Origin: Thiosymbion sp942492625
Lineage (GTDB): Bacteria > Pseudomonadota > Gammaproteobacteria > Chromatiales > Chromatiaceae
NCBI GenBank assembly: GCA_942492625.1
Contig: CALOFM010000025.1
Location: forward strand, 8,962 to 72,961
Length of the DNA: 64,000 nucleotides
Direction of reading: 5' to 3'
Position 1 is the first letter of the stretch. Each line of letters starts with the position of its first letter. This document shows, piece after piece, positions 10,332 through 18,767 of the stretch. The notes below the pieces were generated by a model. It was not told the origin of the DNA and did not search any database. It saw nothing but the letters and a program-made list of their open reading frames with translations. The position numbers were made by a program, and so were the translations under genes.

Positions 10332-10901
10332 TCAGTCGTCCCAGAAATCCTTGAACCGGTCGCTCGATAGCTCCGTGTAGCGGACGGTATGCTGGATGAT
10401 TTTATGACCCAGGTAGTGCTGGATAGCGCGGGTATCCTGACCGTCGTTGGCGAGTTTGAAGCCGCACTCATGGCGCAGCATGTGCGGATGAATTGGGAAC
10501 GTCAGATCCGATACCTCGCTGCATCGCGACAGCATCTTGCGGAAGCCGGCCGTGGTCATCGGCCCGCCCCGTTCCGTGGTGAACACGTAGGCGGACGGTC
10601 CCATTTGTCGCTTGAGTTGACGCAACGCCCGAATCTCCGGACCCCGCAACGGGTGCACGCTCGGCATACCGTTCTTCAGCCGCCGGACGTGGACAACCCC
10701 TTGCTCCAGGTCGATTTGATCCCAGCGTAAAGCAGCCACCTCGGCTGCTGCCCGGAGTCCATGGCGGTAGGCGATCAGGATCATCGTCGCGTCACGATGG
10801 CCATAGCGGCCGCGCCGCTTGGCGATCCGCATCAGATGCTCGACTTCCTTCGCGGTCAGGTACTCTCTGGGCCTGAGCGCCTCATAGCGCTGCCATTGAA
10901 G
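10332..10901 (-). CDS. Tyrosine recombinase (FimB/TnpI-like size), start unclear
   Basis: About 180 residues of a phage-integrase-family catalytic domain. The active residues are present: Arg in YRHGLRAA, the HMLRH box, the GH of HYLGHK and the nucleophile Tyr in VRYTEL. The similarity begins at REYLTAKEVEHLM. No ATG or GTG lies in a good place in this frame; upstream the frame runs through the transposase gene antisense to no feature and is not coding. The 5' end therefore looks lost or fused at the junction with the transposase tail near 10880. In Tn3-type elements such recombinases resolve cointegrates. Confidence 0.75.
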   Translation of the reverse strand, partial: LQWQRYEALRPREYLTAKEVEHLMRIAKRRGRYGHRDATMILIAYRHGLRAAAEVAALRWDQIDLEQGVVHVRRLKNGMPSVHPLRGPEIRALRQLKRQMGPSAYVFTTERGGPMTTAGFRKMLSRCSEVSDLTFPIHPHMLRHECGFKLANDGQDTRAIQHYLGHKIIQHTVRYTELSSDRFKDFWDD

Positions 10902-12049
10902 TGGCTGTAGATGAGCGGGCAGAGCCCGCGGAAGTCCTCCGGCACCAGCCGTTCGAACCAGGTCGGCTCGTCCAGCACCTGCTGCAGCATGAGCGTGTTG
11001 ATATACACGAGGGAGATCTGCAGCAGATGCAGGCACAGAATGGAGAGTTCCTGCTCCTCCAGTCGGTTCGTCGCGACTTCGCCGCCCTTGCCGTAGAAGA
11101 TGAATCCGTTGGCACCGTTCCAGTTCTCGATGACATTGAGCCCTTCCTGGATCTCCCGGCGCAGACTCTCCAGGCGTAGGTAGCGACACAGGAAGATCGT
11201 CCGGATGGCTTTGCCGAGCTCGGCGAGGGCCTGATAGGTCGGATGCTGGGGGTTGTTGCGGTTGAACCTGCGCAGGATGGCCTCCGGCTCCGCCGTGCTT
11301 AGACGCAACGCCGTGGCGTACTTGATCATCTCGTCGTACTGGTTGCCGACCGGCACCCAGTTGATCGGCCGCGTCAGGATCGGTTGCAGATCGGCGTAGT
11401 CCTCGGCATGGCCGGCCTGCGGCCGATACAGCTTCTGCGAGGCGATGGCCTTCAACCGCGGCAGCAGCTCGAAGCCGAGCAAGTGACAGAAGGCGAAGGC
11501 CACTTCGCTCTGACCGTGGCTGTCGACGTAGTTGCGCTGGACCTCCATATCGGTGCAATGGCGCAGAACGCCCTCGATCATGGCCGCCACCTCGGAGGAA
11601 GAGCAACGTTTCAGCTGGGAGTAGATGCACACGGACTTGCGCTCGACATGCCAGTACACCATCACGCCGCGGCCGTAGCGGATGTGCCACTCAGTCATCA
11701 GATTCTGGTCCCAGGCGCCGAACTTCTTCGAATCGGAAGCGCCGGTCGAGGTGCCCTCGCCCCAGATATCGGCACGGCGCACGGCGAAGATAGCGTTCAC
11801 CACGCGGGCGATGGCCTCGCGCAGAGCCGCTTTGGTGAGGAAACGCCGACGCACGTAGAGCAGATCCTTGTAGTCGACACCGCGGTCACCCACCGCGACC
11901 CGCTTCAGGCCCGTATTCGTTCCGAGTCCGAAGAGACACAGGAGCAGGCGCCGCTGCAACGTCTGCCGGTCGATTTGCTCGCGGCTTGCCAGACTCTTGA
12001 ACACCTCGGTGAAACCGACGCGAAGATCCGTCTCCTTAATTAAGGACAT
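10856..12049 (-). CDS. tnpA: Tn3-family transposase, C-terminal (DDE catalytic) part
   Basis: 397 residues with the DDE_Tnp_Tn3 catalytic domain. Recognisable pieces are ADIWGEGTSTGASDSKKFGA, the YVDSHGQSE block with a catalytic Asp and ENWNGANGFIFYG near the catalytic Glu. The C-terminus (LIYSHFNG followed by an unrelated tail) seems truncated compared with other Tn3 transposases, whose end continues after this box. It starts with ATG inside the end of the N-terminal frame, with a 14-base overlap. It is separated from that frame by a duplicated TTAA (TTAATTAA at about 12036-12045). Confidence 0.88.
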   Translation of the reverse strand: MSLIKETDLRVGFTEVFKSLASREQIDRQTLQRRLLLCLFGLGTNTGLKRVAVGDRGVDYKDLLYVRRRFLTKAALREAIARVVNAIFAVRRADIWGEGTSTGASDSKKFGAWDQNLMTEWHIRYGRGVMVYWHVERKSVCIYSQLKRCSSSEVAAMIEGVLRHCTDMEVQRNYVDSHGQSEVAFAFCHLLGFELLPRLKAIASQKLYRPQAGHAEDYADLQPILTRPINWVPVGNQYDEMIKYATALRLSTAEPEAILRRFNRNNPQHPTYQALAELGKAIRTIFLCRYLRLESLRREIQEGLNVIENWNGANGFIFYGKGGEVATNRLEEQELSILCLHLLQISLVYINTLMLQQVLDEPTWFERLVPEDFRGLCPLIYSHFNGSAMRRSGPEST

Positions 12050-13799
12050 CGAGCAGGCTAGTCATCGGCCAGCGGCGCATCACTTCCGCCTTCAGGTCCA
12101 CCAAGTGGACCGGATCGGGTTGTGGTTGCAGCGGTGAGAGGACGATGCGGTTCTTGCCCTTGGCGCCAAGCTTGACCTGCGTGTTGCTCGCAAGCGTTGC
12201 ATCCAGTCGCGCAAGCTCCTCTTGCATGGTTTGCCGTACTTTCGCGATGAAACGCTTCGCGTCCTCGGGCTGCTGCAGCGCCTGATAGTAGCTCGCGCGT
12301 TTCTCCTCGAAGTCCACCGGGAGGTCGTTGTCCGGGTTGCGGTACCGATCGGCGCCGACGACCCAGATCTCCTTGCAACGCAGCTTCTCGCGCAGTAGCT
12401 GCAGAACGCAGATCTCGTAGTTGATGCGGTTGACCCGCGCGAGGCCGTTCTTGTCCTTCTCTAAAATGAGCTCGCGCCAAGCGCCGCGCACCACGCCCTC
12501 GATCGGTGCGCCGGCGCCCGGAGACACGAAACGTTGTCGGTCGTCCTTGTGCTGCTGGAGCCAATCGATGGCCTTGATGACGGGACGATGCTGCACGTTG
12601 TTGGAGCGGAAAACCAGCGACTCGAGGAGCAGCGGTAACATGCGTCGGTAGTGGTGGCGGTAAGAGCCGCGCATGACCACATGGATTTGCCGGCGATAAG
12701 CGGGGCCGGTGGCCTGGTATTCGCGAACGAGATCGCCGAGGGTATCCTCCCCGACCACGGGGAACAAGACATCGCGGACGATGCCCTCGGGGTTGTCGAT
12801 CGCCGCCGCGGCGAGTCGGTACAGCAGCGTGGTCTTACCCTGGACCTTCCACAGGTCCTGCAACAGCTCCTTGACGACCTTGCGTTCGGCGCGAGCCGTG
12901 ATGCGGTGGATAATCTGGATCAACAGCTCGACCAGGCCGTCTATGATTTCTTCGCGGCGCTGCCAACAGAAGGCCGCGATGAGCGTGCAGCGCGTCGGCG
13001 CCGGGTGCTGGCGCAGCTCCCGAGGCGGCTCCGCGGCGGCCCGCAGGCGATAGGTTCGCAGCAGCTTGGGCGAAATCCCGACGAACAGGTCATCGGGTAG
13101 ACCCACAGCCTCGATCCGTCGCAGCTTCTCGAGTTCCTTGAGCACCGTCTTCAGGCCGATGCGTCCCGGATCCGCCCGCAGATCGGCGAAGGGGGTGCGT
13201 TCCAGGTGATCACCGTTCACGCTTGCCGCTTCGGCGCCGGCGGCGGGGGAATCGAGCAAGGCGTCCATGCTCCGGCGGCTCCGGGCGGAGAGTTTCCCGC
13301 AGATCGCTGCGAAGAAAGCGGACTTGTGGGTCCGAATCGCCGAGCGGATGATCCGCTCGCAGCGCCCGGATGTCGGCGGCTCGATGCGGTTGTCCCGGCG
13401 CCACTCCAGGACGCATTCCTGTAGGTACCGTGGTGTTTGATCCGCCGGCAAGACTTCTTCGCGAAGCCAGGCGGCGAGTTTGTCGGCGTTCTCCGTCGCG
13501 AAAGGCCTGAAGCCGAGCAAGGCACGAATCTGGCTGCGAAGGCGCTCACTGCTGCGACCGGTCAGATCGAAATCGCGGAACGTCTCCGCCGGAACGGCCA
13601 ATTGCTTCGCGAGATACCGTACCCCTTCGGTCGGGACTTCACGACGATTCCGGGGAAAGCACCCTTTGAGCCGGAAGAACTTGAGCAGCACGGCGAACCC
13701 GAGTCGGCTGCGTTCTGTGCGGTTGATCAGGAGGGACCGTTCGTCATCGGTTAACGACCAATGCTCGACGAGTGCCTGATCGTCCCAGTGCTGCTTCAA
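12036..13799 (-). CDS. tnpA: Tn3-family transposase, N-terminal part (DUF4158-type)
   Basis: 587 residues covering the N-terminal DNA-binding region of a Tn3 transposase. It starts MKQHWDDQALVEHWSLTDDE and contains the long helical region up to RRWPMTSLLDVL. An intact transposase of about 980 residues would read SLLDVL then KETDLRVGFTE. Here an extra four bases (TTAA duplicated) put a stop two codons later. Either the transposase is dead or the second frame is made by re-initiation at the overlapping ATG. Confidence 0.9.
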   Translation of the reverse strand: MKQHWDDQALVEHWSLTDDERSLLINRTERSRLGFAVLLKFFRLKGCFPRNRREVPTEGVRYLAKQLAVPAETFRDFDLTGRSSERLRSQIRALLGFRPFATENADKLAAWLREEVLPADQTPRYLQECVLEWRRDNRIEPPTSGRCERIIRSAIRTHKSAFFAAICGKLSARSRRSMDALLDSPAAGAEAASVNGDHLERTPFADLRADPGRIGLKTVLKELEKLRRIEAVGLPDDLFVGISPKLLRTYRLRAAAEPPRELRQHPAPTRCTLIAAFCWQRREEIIDGLVELLIQIIHRITARAERKVVKELLQDLWKVQGKTTLLYRLAAAAIDNPEGIVRDVLFPVVGEDTLGDLVREYQATGPAYRRQIHVVMRGSYRHHYRRMLPLLLESLVFRSNNVQHRPVIKAIDWLQQHKDDRQRFVSPGAGAPIEGVVRGAWRELILEKDKNGLARVNRINYEICVLQLLREKLRCKEIWVVGADRYRNPDNDLPVDFEEKRASYYQALQQPEDAKRFIAKVRQTMQEELARLDATLASNTQVKLGAKGKNRIVLSPLQPQPDPVHLVDLKAEVMRRWPMTSLLDVLN

Positions 13800-13888
13800 G
13801 TCGCCACCGCCGGTGAGGGTTCTCGTGTGCTCTGCAACTCAGAATAAGGAGTGTAGCGAGCGCGTGGCCCCGTCACCAGGGGAAGGGT

Positions 13889-13937
13889 AATATTAGAGAA
13901 CCCGCATATGGTGGCTCATGGCAGCTTCTCTAGTTCT
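13889..13937 (-). repeat. Right terminal inverted repeat of the Tn3-family element
   Basis: Mirror of 10276-10324; 45 of 49 bases match. The transposase start lies 90 bp inside it. The short space between (13800-13888) is the most likely place for the promoter and a recombination site, but no clear res-like dyad was recognised. Confidence 0.92.
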
Positions 13938-14397
13938 GGGCCATCTACGAACAAATATTGACGGTCGTTGTCGGTGTTACCCGCCAATAGCGCTCGGTTT
14001 TTCGCGAAGGTCGGGAAGCTTGCGTGATATCTCTGGAGTCGATGTAGGCGAGCAGCTGGAGTAGGAAGTGGATTTTGTGCGGAACGAGCTACGCTGTTCG
14101 ATCGCCTCGCGTTCCGGTACCGTCGGCGTGAAGAACTGGCTATGCTACAAGCCCAACCAGATCCCTTCCGCTCCAGCGTATCGGAAACAGCAAAGTGCTG
14201 CCGATCAGGCAAACATGGCCGTTGTCCCTTTGGATATCTCTCTTCTGGCGGGTGCGGGCGCGATGAGCACCGTCGTGATCGCCAATGGAACAACGCAGTT
14301 GTTTCCGCTGGTTGCTTGAGCGATGTAGACGATTTGTTGGATCAGATTCCTGCTCGGCTTGCCTTTTCTTACCCGCGCAGACATTCGAGAAAACGCC
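13938..14397. other. Remnant region between the transposon and the channel gene
   Basis: No intact gene. On the minus strand, about 13945-14085 encodes a coding-like fragment (LLQLLAYIDSRDITQASR) that resembles no family I can name. On the plus strand, 14215-14319 encodes a piece like a membrane segment of the MarC family. The stretch seems to be made of gene fragments left by earlier rearrangements. Confidence 0.4.
14215..14319 (+). pseudogene. Fragment resembling a MarC-family membrane protein
   Basis: The 34-residue segment MAVVPLDISLLAGAGAMSTV and its continuation resemble the conserved PL-x-IPLLAGPGA box of MarC/NAAT inner-membrane proteins. The family usually has about 200 residues and six membrane helices; only this box remains. 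The conserved Pro-Gly of the box is changed to Ala-Gly. Confidence 0.4.
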
Positions 14398-15276
14398 ATG
14401 GCTACGCCAACTTCCGAGCCACCACCATTACCGTTTAGAGAGATCGGGGCAAACCTGATCGACAACCCCGGGCTCTGGACGGAAGAAGCGCTCGCCGAGC
14501 TCACCTTGGCAATGAAGACCTTTCTTCCGAACCTGCTCGGGGCGCTCGCACTGCTTGTCATAGGATGGGCGGCGGCCTTCGTCCTGCGCTGGTTAATCCA
14601 TCGCTTTGGCAAAGGGCTCGATACGATCCTTACCCTCGTCAACCGGTGGACGGGCCAGAAGGCCGCTCGACCGCGTTGGTCCGTTTCCACATTCGTAGGG
14701 AACATCGCCTTTTGGATTACGCTCACCTACGGCATAAGCGCATCCGCCGAGCAGCTAGGGCTCATTACTTTCGCCAACTGGGTGTTCGGGCTGCTGGGTT
14801 ACCTTCCTAGTGTGCTCATCAGCGCCTTCATCCTTTTCGTCGGTTACCTCATCAGCAATGGAGTAAGGAACATGGTCGTCGTCGTCGCCGAGACGAGCGG
14901 CTTCCAGCATGGCCTCTCCATGGGACAGTTGGCTTCCGGATTTGTCCTGGCCTTCACGCTGCTGTTGGGACTCGACCAGCTCGGTCTGGACGTAGATGTG
15001 TTCGCCAGCATCCTTGTTCTGGCATCCGCGGCATTGTTCGGCGGTGTCGCGTTGGCCTTTGGCATCGGTGCGGCAGATGCCGTGCGTAATGTTATGGCCT
15101 CGCATTATGTCCGAAAGGCGTACCGAACCGGGCAACGGGTGCGCACACAGGGGCTGGAGGGTGAAATCCTGGAGATGACCCAGGTGGCCGTGATCCTTGA
15201 GACCAACGAGGGCGTGGCCTGGATCCCGGCGCGGCACTTTCTGGAAACCGTGGCACTGGTCATCGAAGAGGAGTGA
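14398..15276 (+). CDS. MscS-like mechanosensitive channel / TM-helix repeat protein
   Basis: A 292-residue membrane protein with about five predicted helices (around 40-60, 95-115, 120-150, 175-200 and 210-235) and a short C-terminal beta domain (YRTGQRVRTQGLEGEILEM). The glycine-rich helix FGGVALAFGIGAADAVRNVMA resembles the pore helix of small MscS relatives with conserved TM helix repeats. It is the first gene of a three-gene run with the two MgtE-type genes, 7 bases before the next start. Alternative start 13 codons upstream. Role: probably a small osmotic or ion-responsive channel linked to magnesium handling. Confidence 0.75.
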   Translation: MATPTSEPPPLPFREIGANLIDNPGLWTEEALAELTLAMKTFLPNLLGALALLVIGWAAAFVLRWLIHRFGKGLDTILTLVNRWTGQKAARPRWSVSTFVGNIAFWITLTYGISASAEQLGLITFANWVFGLLGYLPSVLISAFILFVGYLISNGVRNMVVVVAETSGFQHGLSMGQLASGFVLAFTLLLGLDQLGLDVDVFASILVLASAALFGGVALAFGIGAADAVRNVMASHYVRKAYRTGQRVRTQGLEGEILEMTQVAVILETNEGVAWIPARHFLETVALVIEEE

Positions 15277-15283
15277 AACACAC

Positions 15284-16117
15284 ATGCTGGACCCGGTAAC
15301 AAAAGGCTATCTCGCGCTTCGCCCCGCTGCTGCCGCCCACACCCTGGGGCGCCTCGACGCTCGCGACACCAAAGCGATCTTCGAGGCCATGCCCCACCGG
15401 CTCGCAGCTAAGGTACTCCAGCACATGGCGCCCCGGTCGGCCGGCCGGTGTCTTGCACATCTGCCGACAAAGACAGGCGGCGAAATACTCGCGCGCACGC
15501 CCGTGTTGGCCGCGGTAGCGGCCCTGCGCTTAATGGAGCGCGACCAGGTGAAGGAGTTGCTTGCCGCCATGCCGCGCCATGCGGCAGCGCGCCTTAGATT
15601 GCGCCTGCGTTACTCGGAGCGGGTGATCGGCGCCTTCGTGGATGCGGACGCCGTCACTCTTACGCTAGACCTTCGTGTGGGCGATGCGCTGCGCCTGTTG
15701 CGGCGTGCCGGTCGGCGCACCGGCCATACGATTCCCGTGCTGAACGAGCACCGTCAGCTAGCCGGCCTGGTAGACCTCGCCGACCTCATCGGCGCACGGG
15801 ACCGCAGCGCAATCCAGGGCCTGATGCGGCCCGCGAGCGTCGCGTTGAATGCTCGGGCCGCGCTGCACACGGCGGCCAACCACCCAGCCTGGCTGACGCA
15901 CGATAGTCTGCCGGTGACCACTCGCGGCGGCGTCTTTCAAGGGGTACTCGAGCGCTCGAGAGTGATGGAGGAGGAGCAGCAATTGGTGGCCGAAGTTACC
16001 GACCTGACCGAGCTCGCTGAGACGCGCGCCGCGTTGGCGGATATCTTTTGGACAGGGATCGGGGCGTTCTTCGTGGGTGGCCCGGATCCGGTCAAGCGCG
16101 CCAAGGCGGAAGACTGA
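15284..16117 (+). CDS. Soluble MgtE_N-CBS domain protein without transporter domain
   Basis: A 277-residue protein. Residues about 20-130 resemble the superhelical MgtE intracellular N domain (LGRLDARDTKAIFEAMP, DQVKELLAAMPRHAAARL). A CBS-like region follows (VGDALRLLRRAG, HTIPVLNEHRQLAGLVDLADL). There are no membrane helices, so the Mg2+-sensing half of MgtE exists here as a separate protein. It starts 7 bases after the channel gene with GAAGAGGAG as ribosome site and ends one base before mgtE. A regulatory partner of the transporter or the channel is the likely role; this is inference from architecture and position. Confidence 0.72.
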   Translation: MLDPVTKGYLALRPAAAAHTLGRLDARDTKAIFEAMPHRLAAKVLQHMAPRSAGRCLAHLPTKTGGEILARTPVLAAVAALRLMERDQVKELLAAMPRHAAARLRLRLRYSERVIGAFVDADAVTLTLDLRVGDALRLLRRAGRRTGHTIPVLNEHRQLAGLVDLADLIGARDRSAIQGLMRPASVALNARAALHTAANHPAWLTHDSLPVTTRGGVFQGVLERSRVMEEEQQLVAEVTDLTELAETRAALADIFWTGIGAFFVGGPDPVKRAKAED

Positions 16118-16118
16118 C

Positions 16119-17426
16119 ATGAAGCCCGGACTTGCCAATGCCATTCACGCACTTCAACGCGATCTCGTTGAAAACCATCCGGACGATGCCGTTCAGTTAC
16201 TCGAGCGAGTGCCGCCCGCCGAGGTTGCCAAGCTCCTGTCCGGGCACCCGATCGCGGTTTTGATCTCCGTGTGGGAACGCCTGTCGCCGGACATCGGCAT
16301 GCGAGCGATAGACACCTTGCCGGAGGACCATGCCGCCGAGGTGTTGGGTCAAATGGATCCGTCCCGCGCCGCTGCACTCTTATCGATGCGCGATGCTGAG
16401 GCGCGCGAAAGGTATCTGGGCCGGCTGACCGAAGCGAAAGCGGACGAATTGCGCACCATCCTCGCTTACCCGGCCGATAGCGCAGGTGCCCTGATGGATC
16501 CGCGCGTACTCCTGTTGCGTGCCGATACCACGGTACGGGAGGCCCTCGCCCGGATCCGCGCGTTGCACAGGCGTGGTGTGCGCGTGCTCTTTGTCGCCAA
16601 CGCCGAGAACCGGCTCGAGGGGCAGGTCGATATTCAAGATATCGCCACCGCGACCGCGACAACACAACTGGCGGAGATAAAGCGGCCAGTGCGAGCGGTG
16701 GTCAATGCGGTTGCGCCGCGCGAAGAGGTCGTCGAGATCTTGGATCGCTACCGTTTGACCGATCTTCCCGTCGTCGACGCCGACGAACGCCTGATCGGCG
16801 TCGTGCGCTATCGAAACCTGATGGCGGCTGCGGAGGACGAGGCCACGGTTGCGGTGCAAACCATGGTGGGTGTGAGCAAGGACGAACGCGCCCTGTCTGA
16901 CGTGTCCTTTGCCGTTCGAAAACGGTTGCCCTGGCTGCATGTCAACCTGGCCACGGCATTTCTCGCGGCGGCGGTAGTTGGCCTGTTCGAAAGTACGATC
17001 GCGAAGTATACGGCCTTGGCGGTACTCTTGCCCGTGGTGGCGGGGCAGTCCGGCAACACGGGAGCCCAAGCCCTCGCCGTCACCATGCGCGGCCTGGCGT
17101 TGCGCGAGATCCGCTCGCGACACTGGCCGCGCGTAGTCTTCAAAGAGATGTCCGCAGGCTTTTGGAACGGTATCGCCGTCGCCGCGACCACGTCGCTAGG
17201 GGTCTGGATCTGGAGTGGCTCCGTGGGGCTCGCCGGCGTCATCGGCGTCTCCATGATACTGTCCATGGTCATCGCCGGAATCTTCGGCGCGGCGATTCCC
17301 CTGGTCTTGAATTCGATCGGACAGGACCCGGCCCAATCTTCTTCCATCGTATTGACCACGGTGACCGACGTAGCGGGCTTCTTCAGCTTTCTCGGCATTG
17401 CGACGCTTTTCTCCCGTTTTCTCTAG
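16119..17426 (+). CDS. mgtE: Magnesium transporter MgtE
   Basis: A 435-residue Mg2+ channel/transporter. It has the N-terminal superhelix (about 5-120), a CBS pair (about 125-250; ADSAGALMDPRVLLL and TDLPVVDADERLIGVV) and five membrane helices in the last 170 residues. The pore signature VVAGQSGNTGAQALAVTMRG is present. The last helices end SSSIVLTTVTDVAGFFSFLG with the Asp that lines the pore. Translation is closely coupled to the upstream MgtE_N-CBS gene. Confidence 0.94.
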   Translation: MKPGLANAIHALQRDLVENHPDDAVQLLERVPPAEVAKLLSGHPIAVLISVWERLSPDIGMRAIDTLPEDHAAEVLGQMDPSRAAALLSMRDAEARERYLGRLTEAKADELRTILAYPADSAGALMDPRVLLLRADTTVREALARIRALHRRGVRVLFVANAENRLEGQVDIQDIATATATTQLAEIKRPVRAVVNAVAPREEVVEILDRYRLTDLPVVDADERLIGVVRYRNLMAAAEDEATVAVQTMVGVSKDERALSDVSFAVRKRLPWLHVNLATAFLAAAVVGLFESTIAKYTALAVLLPVVAGQSGNTGAQALAVTMRGLALREIRSRHWPRVVFKEMSAGFWNGIAVAATTSLGVWIWSGSVGLAGVIGVSMILSMVIAGIFGAAIPLVLNSIGQDPAQSSSIVLTTVTDVAGFFSFLGIATLFSRFL

Positions 17427-17495
17427 GGGAGACGGCCCTTTGCCGGACCAGAGGAGCGTCTTTTCTCGACCATACGAGCTTTGGAGGTAAGACTG

Positions 17496-17612
17496 ATGCC
17501 AGAGAGATGGCTACAGATCAAGGGAGATCCGTCGGTACGCGGATTCTTGTTCCAGCAGCAGCGCATTGAGAGTCTTTTCGCAAAGCTCGAGCAGTTTGAG
17601 ACCCTGGGATAG
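17496..17612 (+). pseudogene. Fragment of a PDC-sensor-like gene
   Basis: A 38-codon piece reading MPERWLQIKGDPSVRG and then FLFQQQRIES. It is clearly related to the middle of the PDC-like gene at 46122-47079, which has DQWRQVKGDPAIRG followed by TLFQQTRTES. The rest of the gene is absent. It is probably a remnant of a former paralogue. Confidence 0.6.
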
Positions 17613-17639
17613 CTGCCACCATTTGCGCTTATCCAGAAC

Positions 17640-17790
17640 AAATCTCTCGTGAAACATGGCCTTACCGGCCGGTCCCTGGGGTCGATCCCCTGCTGGCGTA
17701 GGTACAATTCGACGTCCTTCGCATGCAGGTCTGAGAGCAAGGCGACGAGCTGATACAGGGAGCGGGCGGTACCCGAGATGACAAGCAAGA
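17640..17790 (-). pseudogene. Serine recombinase (resolvase/invertase) remnant
   Basis: On the minus strand, SLYQLVALLSDLHAKDVELY and then LRQQGID match the catalytic domain of serine resolvases between the middle helix and the TPAGKAMF box. The frame then shifts: PAGKAMF continues in another frame near 17670. N- and C-terminal parts are missing, so this is a dead fragment of a mobile element. Confidence 0.7.
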
Positions 17791-18269
17791 AGGAGAAACG
17801 GGATTTGAAATATTGGCTGATGAAATCCGAGCCCGATGTCTTCGGCATCGACCACCTCGCCGCCTGCCCGGATCAGACCGAACCCTGGGACGGCGTGCGC
17901 AACTACCAAGCGAGGAACATGATGCGGGACGGCATGAAGCCGGGCGACCAGGTCTTCTTCTACCACTCCAACTGCGACGACCCGGGCATCGTCGGCATCA
18001 TGGAAGTGGTGAAGGAAAGCTATCCCGACCACACCGCCTTCGATCCCGAACAAAAGTATTTCGACCCGAAAAGCGATTCCGAGAACCCGCGCTGGTTCAT
18101 GGTGGACGTACGCTACCTGCGGCACCTGCGGCGCAACATACCCCTCAAGGAACTCAAGCAGTACGCGGACGGCCCATTGGCGGGTATGCCCCTGGTACGA
18201 AAGGGCAACCGGTTGTCCATCATGCCCGTCACGGCTGAGCAGTGGGGCTTCATACTCGATCTGGAGTGA
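17778..18269 (+). CDS. EVE domain-containing protein
   Basis: A 163-residue protein made of one EVE (PUA-like) domain: KYWLMKSEPDVFGIDHL at the start, WDGVRNYQARNMMRDGMKPG, VFFYHSNCDDPGIVG and the late RKGNRLSIMPVT. EVE domains bind modified bases, and the bacterial relatives of thymocyte nuclear protein 1 have this length. The target is not known. The gene stands alone. Confidence 0.92.
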   Translation: MTSKKEKRDLKYWLMKSEPDVFGIDHLAACPDQTEPWDGVRNYQARNMMRDGMKPGDQVFFYHSNCDDPGIVGIMEVVKESYPDHTAFDPEQKYFDPKSDSENPRWFMVDVRYLRHLRRNIPLKELKQYADGPLAGMPLVRKGNRLSIMPVTAEQWGFILDLE

Positions 18270-18312
18270 GGCGTCGTTTTTTCAGCCGCACTTGACGGCA
18301 GACCTGAGGTCC

Positions 18313-18669
18313 CTACATCAACCTCACGATCTGCTCCTGCTGCAGCCCGAGGGCCTGGACTCCAAGCCTCAGGCCTTGCTCGGCAAAGGCGTCGAGATCC
18401 CCCCACTTGTCGTCCGTATCCACCACCTCAGACATCACTTCGTTGATCACCCGCAGCGCGTACTTGCCGTTCCCCACGCCGGCGGATGGGGACTGCTCCG
18501 AGGTCACGTAAAAAGAAGGCTCCGTCCGTCCGAGACGGACGAATGCCAGGATGTAGCGGTAGCTGTGCGCATCCCCGCACTCGATCTCACCAAGCAGCGA
18601 AGCACCGAGGTCGCCGATCTGGTAGCGGCGCTTCGGGATTGCGGTCTTTATGATCGGCCGGTCCTGCAT
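18313..18669 (-). CDS. Conserved-looking cytoplasmic protein, unknown function
   Basis: 118 residues, mixed alpha/beta composition, no signal peptide or membrane segment, a single Cys (in GEIECGDAHSYRYILAFVR). A purine-rich GAGAGAAAG ribosome site precedes the ATG. No family was recognised. It lies between the EVE gene and the AI-2E transporter, both transcribed away from or beside it, without an obvious operon link. Confidence 0.6.
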   Translation of the reverse strand: MQDRPIIKTAIPKRRYQIGDLGASLLGEIECGDAHSYRYILAFVRLGRTEPSFYVTSEQSPSAGVGNGKYALRVINEVMSEVVDTDDKWGDLDAFAEQGLRLGVQALGLQQEQIVRLM

Positions 18670-18767
18670 TTCTTTCTCTCACTTCGTCGACCTGAGCTTC
18701 TGAGAAGCTCGTAAACTTGGAAACCGCGTTGTCCCGCGAACCCAAATTAGCGCAAGCGTTTTGGCTT

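Larger units (their letters stand above)
10276..13937. mobile_element. Tn3-family transposable element with tyrosine recombinase
   Basis: A 3.66-kb element bounded by 49-bp inverted repeats that match at 45 of 49 positions. It carries a Tn3-type transposase (two overlapping frames) and a small tyrosine recombinase, all reading leftwards. No passenger gene is present. No convincing 5-bp target duplication is seen: the five bases outside are GGCCT on the left and GGGCC on the right. This fits an old or rearranged insertion. The outer flanks are similar (TGGCCY when read inward), so the repeats might extend 5-6 bases further. Confidence 0.88.

Noticed and set aside
10902..11690. N-terminal extension of the recombinase frame
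   Set aside because: This part overlaps the transposase coding region in another frame and is not recombinase-like; only the last 180 residues are real.
13916..14293. Minus-strand frame beside the right transposon end
   Set aside because: It crosses the inverted repeat and has random composition; only a short fragment in another frame looks coding-like.
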